From: Podospora comata
Taxonomy: Eukaryota > Ascomycota > Sordariomycetes > Sordariales > Podosporaceae
Assembly (NCBI GenBank): GCA_017354895.1
Contig: CP071498.1
Location: 1,302,001-1,366,000 of the forward strand
Direction: 5' to 3'
Length of the DNA stretch: 64,000 nt
The translations under genes and the position numbers were made by a program. Under the pieces are notes generated by a model. It searched no databases, had not been told where the DNA came from, and saw only the letters and a program-made list of their open reading frames with translations. The first letter of the stretch is position 1, and each line of letters opens with the position of its first letter. This document shows positions 1-12,801 of this stretch, one piece after another.

Positions 1-1408
1 CTAGGTTGGTGAAACTACGGCGCTGTGTAGGGACAGGGAGGCCGCTATGCTGCAGGTGTGCAGGTGCAGGTATTCATGCAGTTGCGCCTTGGGCGAATGC
101 AGTCACGCATTTAGAGACACATCGGACTGCCGCTTGATCCACCTCTGCTCTGCTTGCGCTCATATCACCGGACCTTTCAATCATACCTCAGGCCTTCCCT
201 TCCGTATCATCCAGCAGCAAGGTCGATAGCCGCGACTCGCGACAGAGTAAGGCCGTGATGGAGATGACGCAGCCACACCTGACCATGCGATCCGGGTAGA
301 CGGTCTGCCGACCCGTTCGCTGCTGTGCGATGCCCTCTTCTATTCTTCTCTTTCAAATCATCAGCCCAGAACGAGGTACGACGGGTTCGCGGCTGCATCG
401 AGCCTTACCCGGCCCCGCGGTGGACAGTTCGGCAAGCGCAGCATGCTTCCTCGCAAAAGCAGACGGCAGACGGCCGTCGTCGACGACATTGGATTGGCAA
501 GGCGATCACTTTGGCCGCCTTGTTCTTCCGTACCGTACCGTATGTGTGTAGACAGTGTCCTGTCGGAGGAGGTCCTCAACGGCGGACGGCGTTGTGAGTG
601 GGTGGGTTCATCAATCCCACGTCCCAGCGAAACGGTGACGAACCCTCTGAGCCGTCGACGTGCCTGTGGGCGGTATCCCTGCAAGGCATGGGTGATTGAC
701 ATGGGCCAGTCAGTAAAGTCGGGAACCAGCCATCCATGGATGCCAAGATTATTGCCCTGGACCTGGTCGACACACTATCCGCCGCGCTCACTTCCAACCT
801 TGCGGTAGCACCTGAATTGACCTAGTGCTCCCCCAGGATCGTCCTGTCGTCTTCCCTCTGATCAGAGAGAGTCACCGCTGTTTCACGGCTTCCCTTCACC
901 AAGATGATTTCTTGCCCAGGTTCCCACATCCCGCAACAACATGGGTCCCCACAGTCAGATGGCTGATCCGGTGACCACTGGCCAGGGCTCTCAGCCCTTC
1001 CCGCACCCCGGTGTGCTTCCTGGGGATCCCATCCTTTCTGGGTGGACTGCATTTTCTCCTTGAATTAGACCTGGCTTCTATCGGCACCAAGGTGTAAACA
1101 TAAGTAAGCTGCCGACATGGCCGCTCGTCCCTCTCGTCCCCCCCTCGTCCTCTTCGGTCCCTCTCTGTACAAGTACCCTCTCGGTCCCCCCCCTTCTCTC
1201 TTGGGCCGACTCACCATTGCTCCTTCACTCGATACATTGTCCACTTGGCACCTGTCACCAATGATTGTTTCACGTCACGAGTCTACATAACGTCTTTGTC
1301 CTTTGCCTATATAACTGTCAAGGGTCCCACGGCGTCAGCCACTTGTATCACAAACACACCTACCTCTGGGACATGGCCAGCCATCATCAGTCACCAACAA
1401 AGCACACA
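1..1408. other. Intergenic, upstream of MFS transporter gene
   Basis: No convincing gene is seen. Open frames here are short, overlap on both strands and show no recognisable domain. Pyrimidine-rich C/T tracts near 1120-1200 probably belong to the promoter or 5' leader of the transporter that follows. Confidence 0.5.
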
Positions 1409-3410
1409 ATGAGGACGAGACGACGCAACAGCATGGCCAGCAGCGAGAGATCAGTCGGCTCCAAGAAGCCACTTCCACCATATCCATCAAGACAGCTCAC
1501 CATTCTCGGTAGGTTCTCGACTACCCAACTCTGTTATTGTCAGTCAGTTCAGTCTTGTCTAACAGGTTGCAGCTCTTTGCCGGATATGCGAACCCATCGC
1601 CTTCATGTCCATCTTTCCATACATTTGGCATATGGTGAGAGACTTCAAGATCACAGAGGATGAGAGCCAGATATCCTTCTATGCTGGCATGGTGACCTCG
1701 GCCTTCACCTTCGCCGAGTTTTCCACCAGCTTCATCTGGGGAAGATTGAGTGACAAGATTGGGCGCAAGCCTGTCTTGTTGATGGGAATGACTGGAACCG
1801 GTATCAGCGTGATCATGTTTGGCTTTGCGCCGAATCTTTGGGTTGCCCTCGGTGCTCGAGCACTCGGTGGCTTTTTGAACGGGTGAGTCCTCCTAGGCAA
1901 GCGGTTCTGAGGGCTCCCAGGCTAACGGAAACAGCAATATCGGAGTTTTGCAAACTACTGTCGCGGAATTGGTCACGGTCAAAGCACATCAACGTAGGCT
2001 GTTTTCTTGGCACACTTTCATGAGGCGAAGTACTGACTGAGTAAATACAGCCAAAGCATATACGGTGATGCCGTTGGTATGGTGCATAGGGTGCGTAAAA
2101 ATGGGATATCACCCATGGGATGAAGGGAACCGGATGGACTGACCTGGCTACAGATCTATCGTTGGGCCTATGATCGGAGGCTGGCTCGCAAAGCCCGTTG
2201 AGGGCTTCCCAGGTTGCTTCTCGCGTGACGGTATTTTTGGCACATTCCCCTACCTGCTTCCCAACCTCTTCAGCGCCATCTGCGTCTTTATCGGTGTGAT
2301 CGTCGGCCTCTTGTTTCTCGAAGAGACACACGCTGAAAGGAAGCACCGGCATGATCCCGGTATCGAATTGGGCCGATCTTTGATGTCTCGGATCTGGGGG
2401 TCCGAAAAGGTGGAAGAGAACAAGGGGAAGCTGCCGGCCAAAGCCGTCCCAGAAGAGGAGCGACCTCTGTTGTCGGAAAACGACGAGCTGCTGCCCGGTT
2501 ATCGAACGGGCTCTGCACGATTGTCGTCACCTCCAGACACTGTTTCGGAGGAGTCACTCGATCTTGAGGAGGGAGGGGGCCTTGAGCTGGCAGAGGCCGA
2601 GAGGGCACCTGCAGGCAAGGTTTTCTCCCGAGCCGTGATCATGGTGATCATCTCTTACGGTATTCTTGCCTTGTATGTTTCTCGCGCGTGGAAAAGTGAC
2701 GACACGATGCTGACATTGCTTCTAGTCACACAATGGCCTTTGACTCACTCCTGCCGGTTTTCCTCAGCACCAGCCCACCTGCGACCGAAATCCCAGCAAG
2801 ACTACCATTCAAGTTTGCTGACGGTTTCGGCTGGGACACCCAAACGATTGGCTTTATCCTCTCGGTTCAAGGCGTGTACTCACTGGCATCGACAAGGCTT
2901 CTCTTTCCGTTTGTTGCCAACAAGATCGGAGCGCTTCGACTGTTCAAGATCATGTCTGTTTTGTACCCGCTCCTCTACCTTTTTACGCCATACATCGTCC
3001 TTCTCCCCGACAGCCTTCGCAAGCTTAGCGTGTACGGCATCGTTGTCTGGAAGATGACGTTTTCAACTCTGGCGTATCCGAGCAATGCCATCCTCCTCGC
3101 CAACTCGGCCCCGACGACACTGACTTTGGGAAGCATCAACGGCGCGGCCGCCATGACAGCAAGCTTGTGCCGAGCACTCGGACCGATAATATCAGGATTC
3201 TTCTATACGCAAGGTATGGAAAGCGGTTACTCTGGTCTGTCGTGGTGGGTTGCCGGGCTGGTTGCCGTCATGGGCGCTTGGGTTGGCCTCCAAATCACCG
3301 AGCCCAAGGGACGGATGGATGAGAAGGAGGACATGGACGAGACGACCGAGGATGAACCAAGGACGACAACCACACCAAACAAGGACGATCGCACAAGGCC
3401 TTCGCCATAG
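1409..3410 (+). CDS. MFS transporter, YCR023C/ZIFL-like
   Basis: A major facilitator superfamily membrane transporter of 570 aa. Exons are 1409-1508, 1573-1882, 1935-1993, 2051-2090, 2154-2672 and 2726-3410. All five introns have GT-AG ends and the frame closes exactly (1713 nt). For intron 1 the second AG (1572) is needed; the first (1565) breaks the frame. Exon 2 encodes TM1-TM3 and the MFS signature GRLSDKIGRKP in the TM2-TM3 loop. Exon 5 encodes TM5-TM6 and a long acidic, disordered cytosolic loop (about residues 240-340). Exon 6 encodes the second half. The start is followed by a basic stretch, and a second in-frame ATG lies eight codons on (1433). The layout and the EPIAF-SIFPYI type of first helix resemble yeast YCR023C and the ZIFL group. 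Family membership is firm; the substrate is unknown, and the likely membrane is vacuolar or plasma membrane. Confidence 0.88.
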
Positions 3411-5169
3411 CGACTTTGACGATTTTCTTCTCTTTTTTTTTTCTTTTTTCCTTTTTGTACACGAATACTATTTGTCGGGTGTCTCTGAAGTCTAGCGGGT
3501 GATTTTGCAGGAGATGCCTAGACGGCGTTTTGGGGCGGGTTGTTATCAGAAAGTGACACTGAATTTCGGGGATTAGACCGTGATGAATTTTTTTTTCTTT
3601 TGCTCTTTTTGTTTTTTTTTTATTTATTTTTTTTAACTTTTCAGACAAACCACTCTGTGCTGTGGGGGTACATTGCGAAGGGAGGGCGTGGGATTTTCTT
3701 TCTGCGGTGTCTTTTACTCAACGGGGTCTACTAGCGGGGATTACTTGGGGGCGAGGGCGGGTACAGGGGCATCAATCACTATCTGGGCAACTTTTTCCTC
3801 TCGGGCGGGCGAGATTTTTTTTGTATTACAACATGGGTTACCATCAACACATGCCTTTTCTTGTAATATCAGGGCGTCTCTCTTGGATACCATGAGAAGA
3901 TGGATCGGTTTTTTTTCTCTTTTCTTTTTTCGATTTCTGGTGGGTTTGGTCTTTGGCTGCCACAGGATTGGCTGGGAGATTGGGGGGATTGGGGAGGTTT
4001 ATTTAGGGGATTAGATATACCTATTAACCATGGGTGGTTTGGGATATTATGACTTTGAGATTTGAAATACAAAGATATTTATCTCTCAGCAATTGGGATG
4101 GGTTTGAGCAGAGATCAATGGTTCAGAAGAGGAATGGCTTCGTGATATGGGTGGTTTGCCGAGGCTCCCAGGGTCGAGGCTTGGTGATAAGCTTGACAGC
4201 CTTGTTGGGAGGGGCGGTACGAGGGGAGAAAGAGAAAGTTTGGATGCAAGGTCATACCTGGGGAATGTGAATTGGGAGTTAGCTAGTATTGTGGCATCAC
4301 CACTAACAACACCAGTGGACCTCATCTTTTGACTTGATAAATTTCCCGCAATTGTGAAACCTGAAAAAAATAAAAACCTAAACTTGAGAGTTGGAAAGTT
4401 GAAGGATTGTGGTTGGGGGGATGGGAAAGTGGGGGTTCTTCTGGGCGATTACTCGATACAAAAGAGCGAGTTCTGGCTGGTGATTCGTTGAATGGTTGTG
4501 CTTATCAGCAACCGCCAACGGTTGGGCAAGTGCGGTGGTGGGACTTTTTTTTTATCTTTTATTTTTTTACTGAGTGTGTATGTGACGGGTAGTTTTGAGG
4601 TGTGTGTGTGTATTTCACACAGGACGGTCCCCCTGTCTTACTCCGCTCCGTACTTTTTCTTTTCTCTCGAGGAAAAACAGAGGAGGGGATTGACCGAGTT
4701 TACCGAACTTGCTGACCGAACGGTGGTCATTTTTTATTGCTGTTGTTGCCAGAAGCTCTCGCAACTACCGACGCCGTCGCAGGGAACGCGTTAGATCCAC
4801 CGGCGACCAATTGCAAGGCTGGATATTATCTTTCGGAACCCCACACTTTTTTGAAGCTTCCGTAGCAGCCCAGGTACCGATTGAGTTGCCAGTTAGCAAG
4901 CAGCTGATCGGTTTCCCCCCCCCGCTGCTGCCCCGGTGTCGCTGTCGTCGTCGAAACAAAACAATTCAACCAACTTCTTTTTTTTGCGATCTCCAATTTC
5001 GGGTTCCCTCCCCCTTTCCCACCGAAGTCACCCCGAGGACCTATGAAAATATTGACGATTCAATGGGGCAGATGCACGGTGTAAGGAAGAGGTTAGAATA
5101 GAGAGCAAAAGCTGCCAGAGACGGGACGGGCAGGCCGAACAGGGAAACCTTTCCAACCTTTTTTTTTTC

Positions 5170-5284
<115 letters not shown>

Positions 5285-5355
5285 AAGTCAATTGTCCCCA
5301 CCATTATACCGTACGATACCATACGGATTAAACGAACGAGCTTCTTCCTGTCGGA

Positions 5356-5372
5356 GCGCGCGCGCGCGCGCG
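5356..5372. repeat. (GC)n run
   Basis: Seventeen bases of alternating G and C, 75 bp after the GA repeat. An alternating purine-pyrimidine run of this kind can adopt Z-DNA; that role is inference. Confidence 0.85.
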
Positions 5373-5613
5373 ATACCTGTCTGTCTACGAGCAACCAGAC
5401 TCTCCAACTGACTCGGGTTGTTTCCTCTCTGCTTGTCTCCCCCGCCTTTCTCATCGGAACTTTGTGTCGCATAGTACCGAGCGCGCTCAGTTAGTTGTCT
5501 CGGGCCTTTCCCGCGCCCTGACCAGAGACACCACCCGAGCGTCCGTCCGCCTTGCCGCCCCGTCCGACCAACCGAACTGGCTCGGCGCGCAAAAAACCAC
5601 CACACCACCCACC

Positions 5614-8600
5614 ATGCCGGCACCGGCCACCTCGTCTCATGCGCCCCCCTCCCCCGACCTCCAACACCCCTCCAAACGAATGCGCCAGTCTAGTCCCGGC
5701 CCCGACAAAGACTCACCTGCCTCGTTATCCCTCTCCGCGGGCGCGAACTCGCCTCTGGCAACACCGACGCATGAGCACCCCCCTTCTGCTGCCGGCGGGC
5801 TGGACGGCTCGGCCAAAGTGGGACAGTCGTCCAGTTTCAGGAATGTCTCTGCGTGTAATCGGTGTCGGCTGAGGAAGAATAGGTGTGATCAGAAGCTGCC
5901 GAGCTGTGCGAGTTGTGAGAAGGCGGGTGTGGCTTGTGTGGGGTATGATCCGATCACGAAGAGGGAGATACCGAGGAGTTATATCTTTTATTTGGAGAAG
6001 AGGGTGGAGCAGTTGGAGGGGATATTGAGGGAAAAGGGGGTTGGGTTTCCGAGGGCCGAGGAGCTGGAGTGGTGTAGCAAGGTTGGGGGGGTCAATGGGG
6101 GAGTGAGAGGGGAGGTTGAACAGATGGAAGATGGGGGGCAGATGTCAGCAAAAGAGGGAGGGGGTAATGGGGAGGATGAGGGCGGGGTTTTGGCGAGGAG
6201 GGAGACGGTGAGGAGAGGAGCAGATAAAGGGCAGGGGAGGCATCTGGGCTCTACCACGGGGATATCGTTCGCGAGGGTTGTTTTTGCGGCGGTGCAGAGC
6301 TCCGTGTCGGATCAGAGGTCGAACTCGGATAAGGGAGGGATAAGACCATATAGACCGCCGGCAGGGGGGGTGAATAATGGGACGACGACGAGTATGAGGG
6401 ATTCGTTTTTTGGTTTGCACACCAAGCCTACGATACATCCTGCGACGTTTCCGAGTAAGGAGTTGGGGTTGAAGCTGATAAACCTGTATTTTGAGCATGC
6501 GAACCCTCAGATGCCGGTGGTGCATAGGGTGGATTTTATGCAGATGTTTGAGCAGGCTTATGCAGAGGGGGCGGAGAGGGTGAGGGGGCCGAGGGAGCTG
6601 TATTGTTTGAATATGGTGTTCGCGATTGGGGCGGGAATTATACTGGCGGAGAGCAAGGGGGATCAGGGGACGAAGCAGTGCCAGCCGGAGGAGTACCATG
6701 CGAGTGCGATTGTGCATTTGGAGGCGTGTTTGGGAAGTGGGGGTGGGTTGGAAGAACTACAGGCTGTGTTGCTGCTGGCGAACTTTGCGCTGCTGAGGCC
6801 AGTGCCGCCGGGGTTGTGGTATATTATTGGCGTGGCGGTGAGGTTGGCGGTGGATTTGGGGCTGCATTATGAAGATGGGAAGGATGTGGATGCTGGACTT
6901 GGTGGTGAACAGCAAAGGGAGAATGCGGCGAGTGAGAGGGGGAGGAGGGAGTATACGAGGGATATGAGGAGAAGGTTGTGGTGGTGTACGTATTCGTTTG
7001 ATCGGCTGGTCAGTGTTTGTGTGGGGAGGCCGTTTGGGATTTCGGATCAGGTTATCACGACCGAGTTCCCTTCCTTGCTGGACGACAAGTATATCACGCC
7101 AAACGGGTTTCTGGAAGCGCCACCGAATGCGCCGACCTATAAGCTGGTTGCTCATCACTATTTCAGGCTGAGGTTGCTACAGTCTGAGATCTCGCAGGTA
7201 CTGCAGTATCAGCAGGCGAGGGTTGCGAGGGATTTTGGGCAGAATCAGAAGAACCCCCATATGCACACTTCGCTACCGTCGCCGTTCCTGTCGAGGTTTG
7301 ACTCGTTCAGGTCCTGGAGGATCAATATCGATAAGAGGTTGTATGAGTGGAAGATGACAGCACCAAAGAAGCAAGATACAGGTGTGGCCTTCTTGACGGA
7401 CTTTTTGGACCTCAACTACTGGCAGGCTATTATCATGTTGTATCGGCAGAGTTTGAGTGTGCCCGAGATGTTCGAGGGCGAGTATCACACTGCCAAGGAG
7501 GTGGAAAGCCCATCTGTCCACAGCGTGGAGCTTCGCGAGGATGAAGATCGTGTGTATCTCAAGGTGGCGGAGGCGGGCCAGAAGATTCTGAGGCTATACA
7601 GGCAGCTTCATCTGGCTGGGCTGGTCAACCATACATATCTGACGACGCACCATCTTTTTGTTGCTGGAATTTCGTATCTTTACGCGATTTGGCACTCGCC
7701 CATTGTTAGAAGTCGACTGGTAAGATTCCCCTAACCACCACGTATCACCCCTCGACTAACCCATAAGAACAGTCCATGGACGAAGTAGACTTCACCATCC
7801 TCGCCGCCACATCAGTCTTCACCGATCTGATGGACAAGTGCCCCCCAGCCGAAGCTTGCCGCGACGCCTTTGACCGCACGGTGAAAGCAACGCTCAAGAT
7901 GGTAAACGCCCGAGGTGGCTTCGGCCAGAAACACCCCCCACCAGCTCCACCAGCAGGAGCTTCTTCGACCACCTCTAGAAACAATGATCATCATAGAATG
8001 GACTGGTCATCCAGATCAGACACTGCTTCTCTGTCGAGCAGTTCTCACCATCAACACCACCACCACAGACAACCCCGCCCTGCACCGCCACATCGTACCT
8101 CGAGTTCGATCGACCAAATATCCGATTTTAAGTCGGAGGCTTATTCTACCACCCCATCACAATTCTCCGCCTTCAAAAATCAATACCGACCCCAACTGAA
8201 GACAGAAGGAGACGGCTTCTCCCTCATGCGCAACCTACCTGGTCCACCAAGGTCAAACGCCAGTTCTGTGAATGATGGGCCGTTGACGCCAGAAGCAGGT
8301 ATGCCCTCTCCAGCTGGGGGACTGGCTTCGCCGGGAGGGGTAGGGGGGTTAGGGTCGCCGGTTATCAGTATGGGACCTCCTCAGCAGCAGCAACAAGGAG
8401 GGGGGATGTTTAGTCCGGGGCTGTTGTCGTATAATGACTTGCGGGGGGTGGAGTTTTTGCAAGGTGGGCTTGGGGGTGTTGGTGGTGGTGCTGGTGGGCA
8501 GGAGGGGATGATGGATACGAATATGGATTTGGGGTTTGGGATGGGGTGGGATGGGGGGTTGGGGCAGCATGATTTCAGTGATGGGGCGGGGGGGCTGGAT

Positions 8601-8675
8601 CTGTTTGATGGGTTTTTCTTTGGGGGGCAACAAGGATCTGGGGGGGTGGGAGGGGGTGTTGGGGGTGGGTTGTGA
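5614..8675 (+). CDS. Zn2Cys6 transcription factor, PPR1/UaY (PCO-1)-like
   Basis: A nuclear zinc binuclear cluster regulator of 1002 aa. Exons are 5614-7719 and 7773-8675; the intron has GT-AG ends in phase 0. The ATG at 5614 has a good context (CCACC before it). The cluster uses C81, C84, C91, C98, C101 and C108 (CX2CX6CX6CX2CX6C). It is followed by the linker GYDPITKREIPRSY and a short coiled coil, an arrangement typical of PPR1- and UaY-type regulators. A fungal_trans (PF04082) region spans about residues 330-560, with the RRRLWW..YSFDR signature. The last third is rich in Ser, Gln and Gly, with Gly-rich repeats near the C-terminus, likely an activation or disordered region. Size and linker fit the purine-utilisation activators UaY (Aspergillus) and PCO-1 (Neurospora), but this orthology is inference. 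Coding-strand composition changes abruptly from C-rich to G-rich after about 5850 and again after about 8280. Confidence 0.9.
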
Positions 8676-9242
8676 AGAGAATGGTGTAGGGGTTGTTTTC
8701 TTTTGTTGTTGAAGCGAGGAAGAGTGTTTGTTGACTTGGAAGTTGTAGAAAGAAGGGCACCAAACGGGTGGTGGTTATGGAGAATTAGCTTCGCTTGTGT
8801 TAAGAAAAGCGTGGCATTGCAAAGAGGAGAAGGAAAGTTTTCAGTTGTTATTTATCAAAAAGACTCTTTTGCTGGAAGGGAAATAGGAATGGGGAATCTG
8901 GCTCATCAGTCGGTCGGTGGTGGACATGGCAAGGACGATTTTTAGAATCTCGGGTGTGGGAAATTTGACGAAATTTCAACTTTGCACAGCAGTTGTACTT
9001 TTTACTTGTCTTGTTGCTTTTGTTTTTTCTTTTTCTTCTTTTTTCACATTTCATTTCTTTTCAATTGTATTGTAAATAGTTGTAGTGGTGTGGTATATAC
9101 CCAATTCCCTTTTTTTTCATGCCAAACGAAAAACAGCCTTGGTATCTAACGCCTTGAACTCCCTCCCTGCCTGCTTTATGCAAGCTTTATCCCCTCGATC
9201 ATAACCCAAATTATTGACTTTTATGCACACCCCTTCTCTTCA
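8676..9242. other. Intergenic between convergent genes
   Basis: The space between the 3' ends of the Zn2Cys6 factor and the phosphate transporter. It is T-rich near 8995-9060 and 9105-9120 and presumably holds both 3' UTRs and polyadenylation sites. No gene seen. Confidence 0.5.
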
Positions 9243-11083
9243 CTAGGCATGCTGCCTGATCTGATCATCACTCTCACCCCCCCCATTCGCCCCCCTCACA
9301 GCCGGCAACTCACCCTCGGCCTTGTTGTCAGTGCTAGAGGCAGTCTCCTCATCAGACATATCATACTCCCCCGCCAACTCCTCCAGCGTCTTCCTCTTGG
9401 TCTCGACAATCATAGCCGTAGTCCCCAGACCGAGCAGCATGAACAAGGCGTAAATTTCCAAAACGTGATCCATCCAGGGGTTAGGGTTACCAGGCGTGGC
9501 GCCCCTTGTCCTCAAAGGAGCAATCGCACTGCTACCGATAATCGAGCCAATCTTGCCCATCGCGGCACTGATACCATGCGACGTAGACCGGTACCTCGTA
9601 GGGAAGCACTCCCCTGGCACGATGAAAGTAGTCGCGTTGGGACCAAAGTTGAAGAAGAACTGCGCGAGGACAAAGATAGCTAGGAGACCCTTGGGGGAAA
9701 GCTTATCGTACGCGAAGCCCATTACGACGAAGAGGACAGTGAGGATACCGAAACCCATGAACTGAATGGGCTTGCGACCGATGGTGTCAACGGTGAAGAC
9801 GGTGACCCAGTAACCCGGTACGGCACCGGCAAGGACAATGATCATGTTTCCTATGGCGGTGTTGTAGAGGATCTCGTAGGTGTTTTTCGCGTTGTTGGTC
9901 GAGTACCCGATCACATCCAAAATGGTGGCATTGTTCAGACTGACGCCATAGTAGGCGATGTCGAGGAAGCACCATGACAGAGCCGTACCAGCCAAAAGCA
10001 TGGCATTCTTGCGCTTGGAGTAGTGACGGAAGAAGTCAGACCAGGATGCCTTGGGGATTTCGAGCTTCTTTTGAGCGGTTTGCTGGGTGATGGCCTGGGC
10101 GACGGTATCTGGTTTGCCCTCGGGCTCACCCTTGAGATAGGCTTCCGCGTCGGCGGAGGCTTTCTCCACGTCCATTTGCACGTCAAAGGTGTAGCGGGGG
10201 GTTTCGGGGATGGTGAGGCGGTAGTAGAGGGCGATGCAACCGGGCACGGCACCGAAGCCGATGAGGATACGCCACATTTGGTCGACGGCCACGCCGCAGT
10301 CGCCGGTGCAGGTTGCGAGGGTGAGGGCTGGTTCGAGGGATTTCTTGAAGCCGAGAGTGATGAAGAGCATGACGAAGGCGGCGCCGAGCTGCCCGAGACC
10401 TTGCATGGCGAAGACGGCGCCCATCATGGCACCGCGCCATTTGGTGGTGGCGAACTCGGATGTGATGATGCTGGAGAGGGGGTAGTCACCGCCGATACCG
10501 ACGCCCTAGGGTGGGAGGTTAGATAAGGGGCTGGTTAGGGGGATTGATGTAGGGGAACATACTTGAAGGATACGCCAAAAGATGATGACGCCGACGATGT
10601 TCATTGAAGGCGACGACGAGGTCAAGGCTTGGGCGAGGGTGGCGATGATGATAAGGATCAACTCGAGACCGTACATTTGCTTGCGACCGACGATATCGGC
10701 GAGGGTACCGAAGCCGACTTGACCGATGACAGTACCGGCCGATGTCGCCATCTTAATAGCCGTGTCAGAAGTGGTGGGCATCTTGCCAACGCCGGGATAG
10801 TAGACAATGCCAAGCATCAGGGTGAGGAGGGAGACGGTAAAGATGTCATATCTAGAGCCAGGTCAGTGTGTTTTCCGAGGTATTATTCAGTGAGTACGTC
10901 AACTTACGAATCGGTAAAGAAACCAACACCAGCAACAAGAATAGCTCTGATATGGTACCAACCGAAGGGAGCTCTGTCTACTTCGGCGAGGGCAAGACGC
11001 CTGCGTTCGTTGACATCCTTGATGTGGAGGAAGTCATTGTTGAAGTTGTGGTAGGCATTGTTGCCTCCGGCAGTTTTGGTCAT
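9243..11083 (-). CDS. High-affinity phosphate:H+ symporter, PHO84/PHO-5 type
   Basis: Plasma-membrane inorganic phosphate transporter of the MFS PHS family, 575 aa. Minus-strand exons are 11083-10908, 10851-10563 and 10505-9243; both introns are GT-AG and the frame closes. Exon 1 gives the cytosolic N-terminus and start of TM1. Exon 2 carries TM2-TM3 with LADIVGRKQMYG. Exon 3 starts with GVGIGGDYPLSS, a PHS family hallmark, and carries the central loop (about residues 245-300) and the second half with DTIGRKPIQFMG and VPGECFPTRYRS. The length matches Neurospora pho-5 (about 570) and yeast Pho84 (587). High-affinity phosphate transporters are usually induced on phosphate starvation through NUC-1/Pho4; no clear CACGTG site was seen just upstream. 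The sequence could also be a close paralogue within this family. Confidence 0.95.
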
Positions 11084-11967
11084 GGCGACTGAGAGTAGGG
11101 GGAATGACAACCAAGTCCTTGGTGTTCTGAGAGGGAGTGGTGCTGACTGGAGAAAACAGAGAGACAGAGGACCAGAAATCAGGACGAGGAGGGGGCAAAG
11201 GAAGAACTGGTTATATGCCCTACACGAGTCCAAGTGGTATGAAGTAGCGATGTAGGCCGAATTCCGTAGGGTGCCATCGGATGTAGAATTCGACGGTCTA
11301 GTGCTGTACAGATTGTGTACCGCATGCAAGGAATGCCCCTCAGATGCAGGTATCTATCCTGAGCTGACGAAGCCCCAGTTGTGGAGTTGTGCCCACGCGA
11401 CCTATATTGCTCAGTGTTATCTAATGATCATCTGGATCATTGCGTCCAGCGGTGAAGTGGCCGAGAAACAGGTCAGAGACCAGTCTCGGAACTCCGTTGT
11501 CGGTTCATGCTGATCAGATTCCTTGGGAGTAAGATAGGCATTCAGTTTTCGTGATTGACTTTGATGAGGTGCGGCATATCATCACTCTTATCGAGCAACA
11601 TGGCTTCATACTGGTGTTCCAGCGCCGCATTCAGCGACGGGAAAGAAAAGCTTTCCGTGCCTTGGAAAATCCACAGAAAATATCGGGTTCCTCGGTCCTT
11701 CGTGGGGGGAAAAGTCGTCAGAGTGTCTCAAAGAAAAACCGAAGGGCAGCCGGAGAATTCGACGTCGCCATCACGTCGTCCAATCCCGACGCCGCTCATG
11801 TGCCGAAAAGGGAAGGCGGCTTGATGACAGTCTGGGGACCTTCGTGTGGGATCTTGGGAGGCGGCAAGATCCGACAGGGGTCCTCCCCGCGAATGGCATG
11901 GGGGAGAGCAACACGTTGTAAAATCTGGGGCTGTGGTTCGTCGAGAAGGTTTTTACTGGTCGACTCT

Positions 11968-12010
11968 GGGCGTTCTGGGCATTCGATGGGCGTTCTGGGC
12001 GTTCTGGGCA
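11968..12010. repeat. Short tandem repeat, GGGCGTTCT-type
   Basis: Imperfect tandem copies of GGGCGTTCT and the variant GGGCATTCGAT. No gene overlaps it. Confidence 0.7.
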
Positions 12011-12413
12011 ATGTGGAGGTTCGGGTGGACCGATTGAGCTTTCTGCCGAAAACCGTCTTTGTTTTCAACTTCAGACGTAGAATGGATGACGACCTTCATT
12101 GCCCTTTGTTCAACCGGTGGCTATTTGCCAGCAGATTTTGCGTCGTGGGAAGCTGTAATATCGAATGAAATATCAACCACATCAACTCTGATAGCGCAGG
12201 GGTGAAGTTGGGAAGGCTGTGGGTGCAGGATAGATGAGTGTGGTTGGCTCTTATCGTGTGCCCTTCGGGGAGAACAAAAGCTAGCAGATGACAAAGTTCC
12301 ATTCTGACGTCTACCGTGAGGTTTGCTCTCAATATAGACTTATTGAATTATCAGGTAGATTCCCACTGCTTCCTCATGCTTTTCTCCGTCTTCTAGCACC
12401 CAATATTCGGACA

Positions 12414-12638
12414 TTACAGACAAATCTCATGATAGCATCGAGGGATGTCAGATATTGGGACAGCTTCATGTTGTTGATCTGCCCTAACAAGCTTTACTTG
12501 GCCCTCGCTTGGCTGTTGCTTGATCTGCTTGGCCATTGCTTGAACTCCTTGGCTGAGTTCTGCCGCCGTGGCGGTCGCACAGAGGTCTTGGAAGCTCTTG
12601 GGATGTCTGGGTTGACGTGTCTTGGAAAGCTCGGCCAT
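12414..12638 (-). CDS. Possible small protein, unknown
   Basis: An ATG-started frame of 74 codons just downstream of HGH1 on the same strand. Its first 46 residues look coding: they are rich in Ala, Gln and Lys, helical in character and avoid low-complexity. A GTAAAG donor-like site lies right after that stretch, with a plausible acceptor TAG near 12390, so a two-exon gene of about 60 aa is an alternative. There is no recognised domain. It could also be chance or part of the HGH1 3' region. Confidence 0.28.
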   Translation of the reverse strand: MAELSKTRQPRHPKSFQDLCATATAAELSQGVQAMAKQIKQQPSEGQVKLVRADQQHEAVPISDIPRCYHEICL

Positions 12639-12801
12639 CAGAATGAGGAAAACAGTCGCGTGCTCACATACCTCATCAGTGGTAGTATTGGGTAAAGTAC
12701 CCGCGAGTGGTGACGTCGTGTGGTATTAGATTCCAGCTGGTCATAAGGGGGCGTTGGCCGATGTTGCAAGCTTTTTTTGGCATTCTGGGTGCGGGCTTCT
12801 T

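Larger units (their letters stand above)
11084..12801. other. Intergenic with one possible small gene
   Basis: Upstream of the phosphate transporter. A 205-codon open frame at 11551-12168 (+) starts at GTG, resembles nothing known and is not called. A short tandem repeat lies at 11968-12010. A coding-like minus-strand frame at 12414-12638 is listed separately. Confidence 0.45.

Noticed and set aside
11551-12168. 205-codon open frame on the plus strand
   Set aside because: It starts with GTG, contains a short tandem repeat and has no recognisable motif.
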